NCBI GenBank assembly: GCA_958349055.1
Contig: CATWBO010000032.1
Coordinates: forward strand, 1-28,831
DNA length: 28,831 nt
Direction: 5' to 3'
Origin: an uncultured bacterium
Lineage (GTDB): Bacteria > Actinomycetota > Coriobacteriia > Coriobacteriales > Coriobacteriaceae
Positions 28,731 to 28,831 of this stretch are shown here, one piece after another. Position 1 is the first letter of the stretch, and each line of letters opens with the position of its first letter. The translations under genes were made by a program, and so were the position numbers. The notes below the pieces were generated by a model. The model had not been told where the DNA came from. It saw only the letters and a list, made by a program, of their open reading frames with translations, and made no database searches.

Positions 28731-28831
28731 GCGTCTTTTTCTTTTTTCTTTCTCGGACTTCTTATATAAAAGTAATATGGGTGCCTTGTTGGGGGTTATA
28801 CTTACTTATGTATTCTTATATGAATTTATAT

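Overview
The window looks like a chromosomal segment of a high-GC, gut-type actinobacterium of the class Coriobacteriia, most likely Collinsella or a close relative. This is inferred from the strong G/C bias at third codon positions, the gene mix (lactose/cellobiose-type PTS, Mn-dependent pyrophosphatase, RicT, HypA/HypB with Tat, archaeal-type topoisomerase I) and family resemblance. No database was consulted. Almost every gene is on the minus strand, so operons are read from high to low coordinates. Only two genes are on the plus strand, at 12414-13397 and 20650-20904.

Region by region, from the left. (1) 1-2794 is a tight minus-strand operon. It runs from a beta-hydroxyacid dehydrogenase with a Cys/His-rich tail, through a small membrane protein and a HEAT-like protein, to an NAD-type isocitrate dehydrogenase cut by the window edge. 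(2) 2893-4510 holds a DegV fatty-acid-binding protein and the long-form ribosome hibernation factor hpf, each with its own signals. (3) 4828-5835 is an orphan solute-binding lipoprotein with a long leader. (4) 5836-7694 is the most accessory-looking part: a gene-free stretch with a 215-bp inverted-repeat element, and an AbiEi/DUF559-like gene placed directly behind comF. (5) 7705-12117 is a tmk-holB-ricT-comF operon with a recognisable promoter. (6) 12207-13517 is a plus-strand zinc-ribbon membrane protein bracketed by large palindromic repeats and a bidirectional terminator. (7) 13540-20500 runs leftward through an aminotransferase, a STAS protein, tatA-tatC, hypA-hypB and topA. (8) 20650-23540 has an 84-residue unknown protein, nhaA with an attenuator-like leader, and ppaC. 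(9) 23668-28535 is a beta-glucoside utilisation locus: GH1 glycosidase, PTS IIC, IIB and IIA, then a ROK glucokinase.

How the genes fit together. The right-hand locus imports and phosphorylates a beta-glucoside, cleaves it and phosphorylates the freed glucose. The tat-hyp cluster joins export of folded proteins with nickel delivery to [NiFe] hydrogenase. tmk-holB-ricT-comF is a conserved DNA-replication neighbourhood.

The least explained items are a dispersed family of GGGAC-cored palindromes whose arms differ between copies but stay self-complementary, the 46-bp inverted-repeat element, the AbiEi-like gene, a shine-dalgarno-sequestering hairpin ahead of comF, and unusual C-terminal extensions on RicT, TopA and the hydroxyacid dehydrogenase. 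I do not see a clear multi-gene defence or other novel system. No tRNA, rRNA, CRISPR array or transposase gene was recognised.
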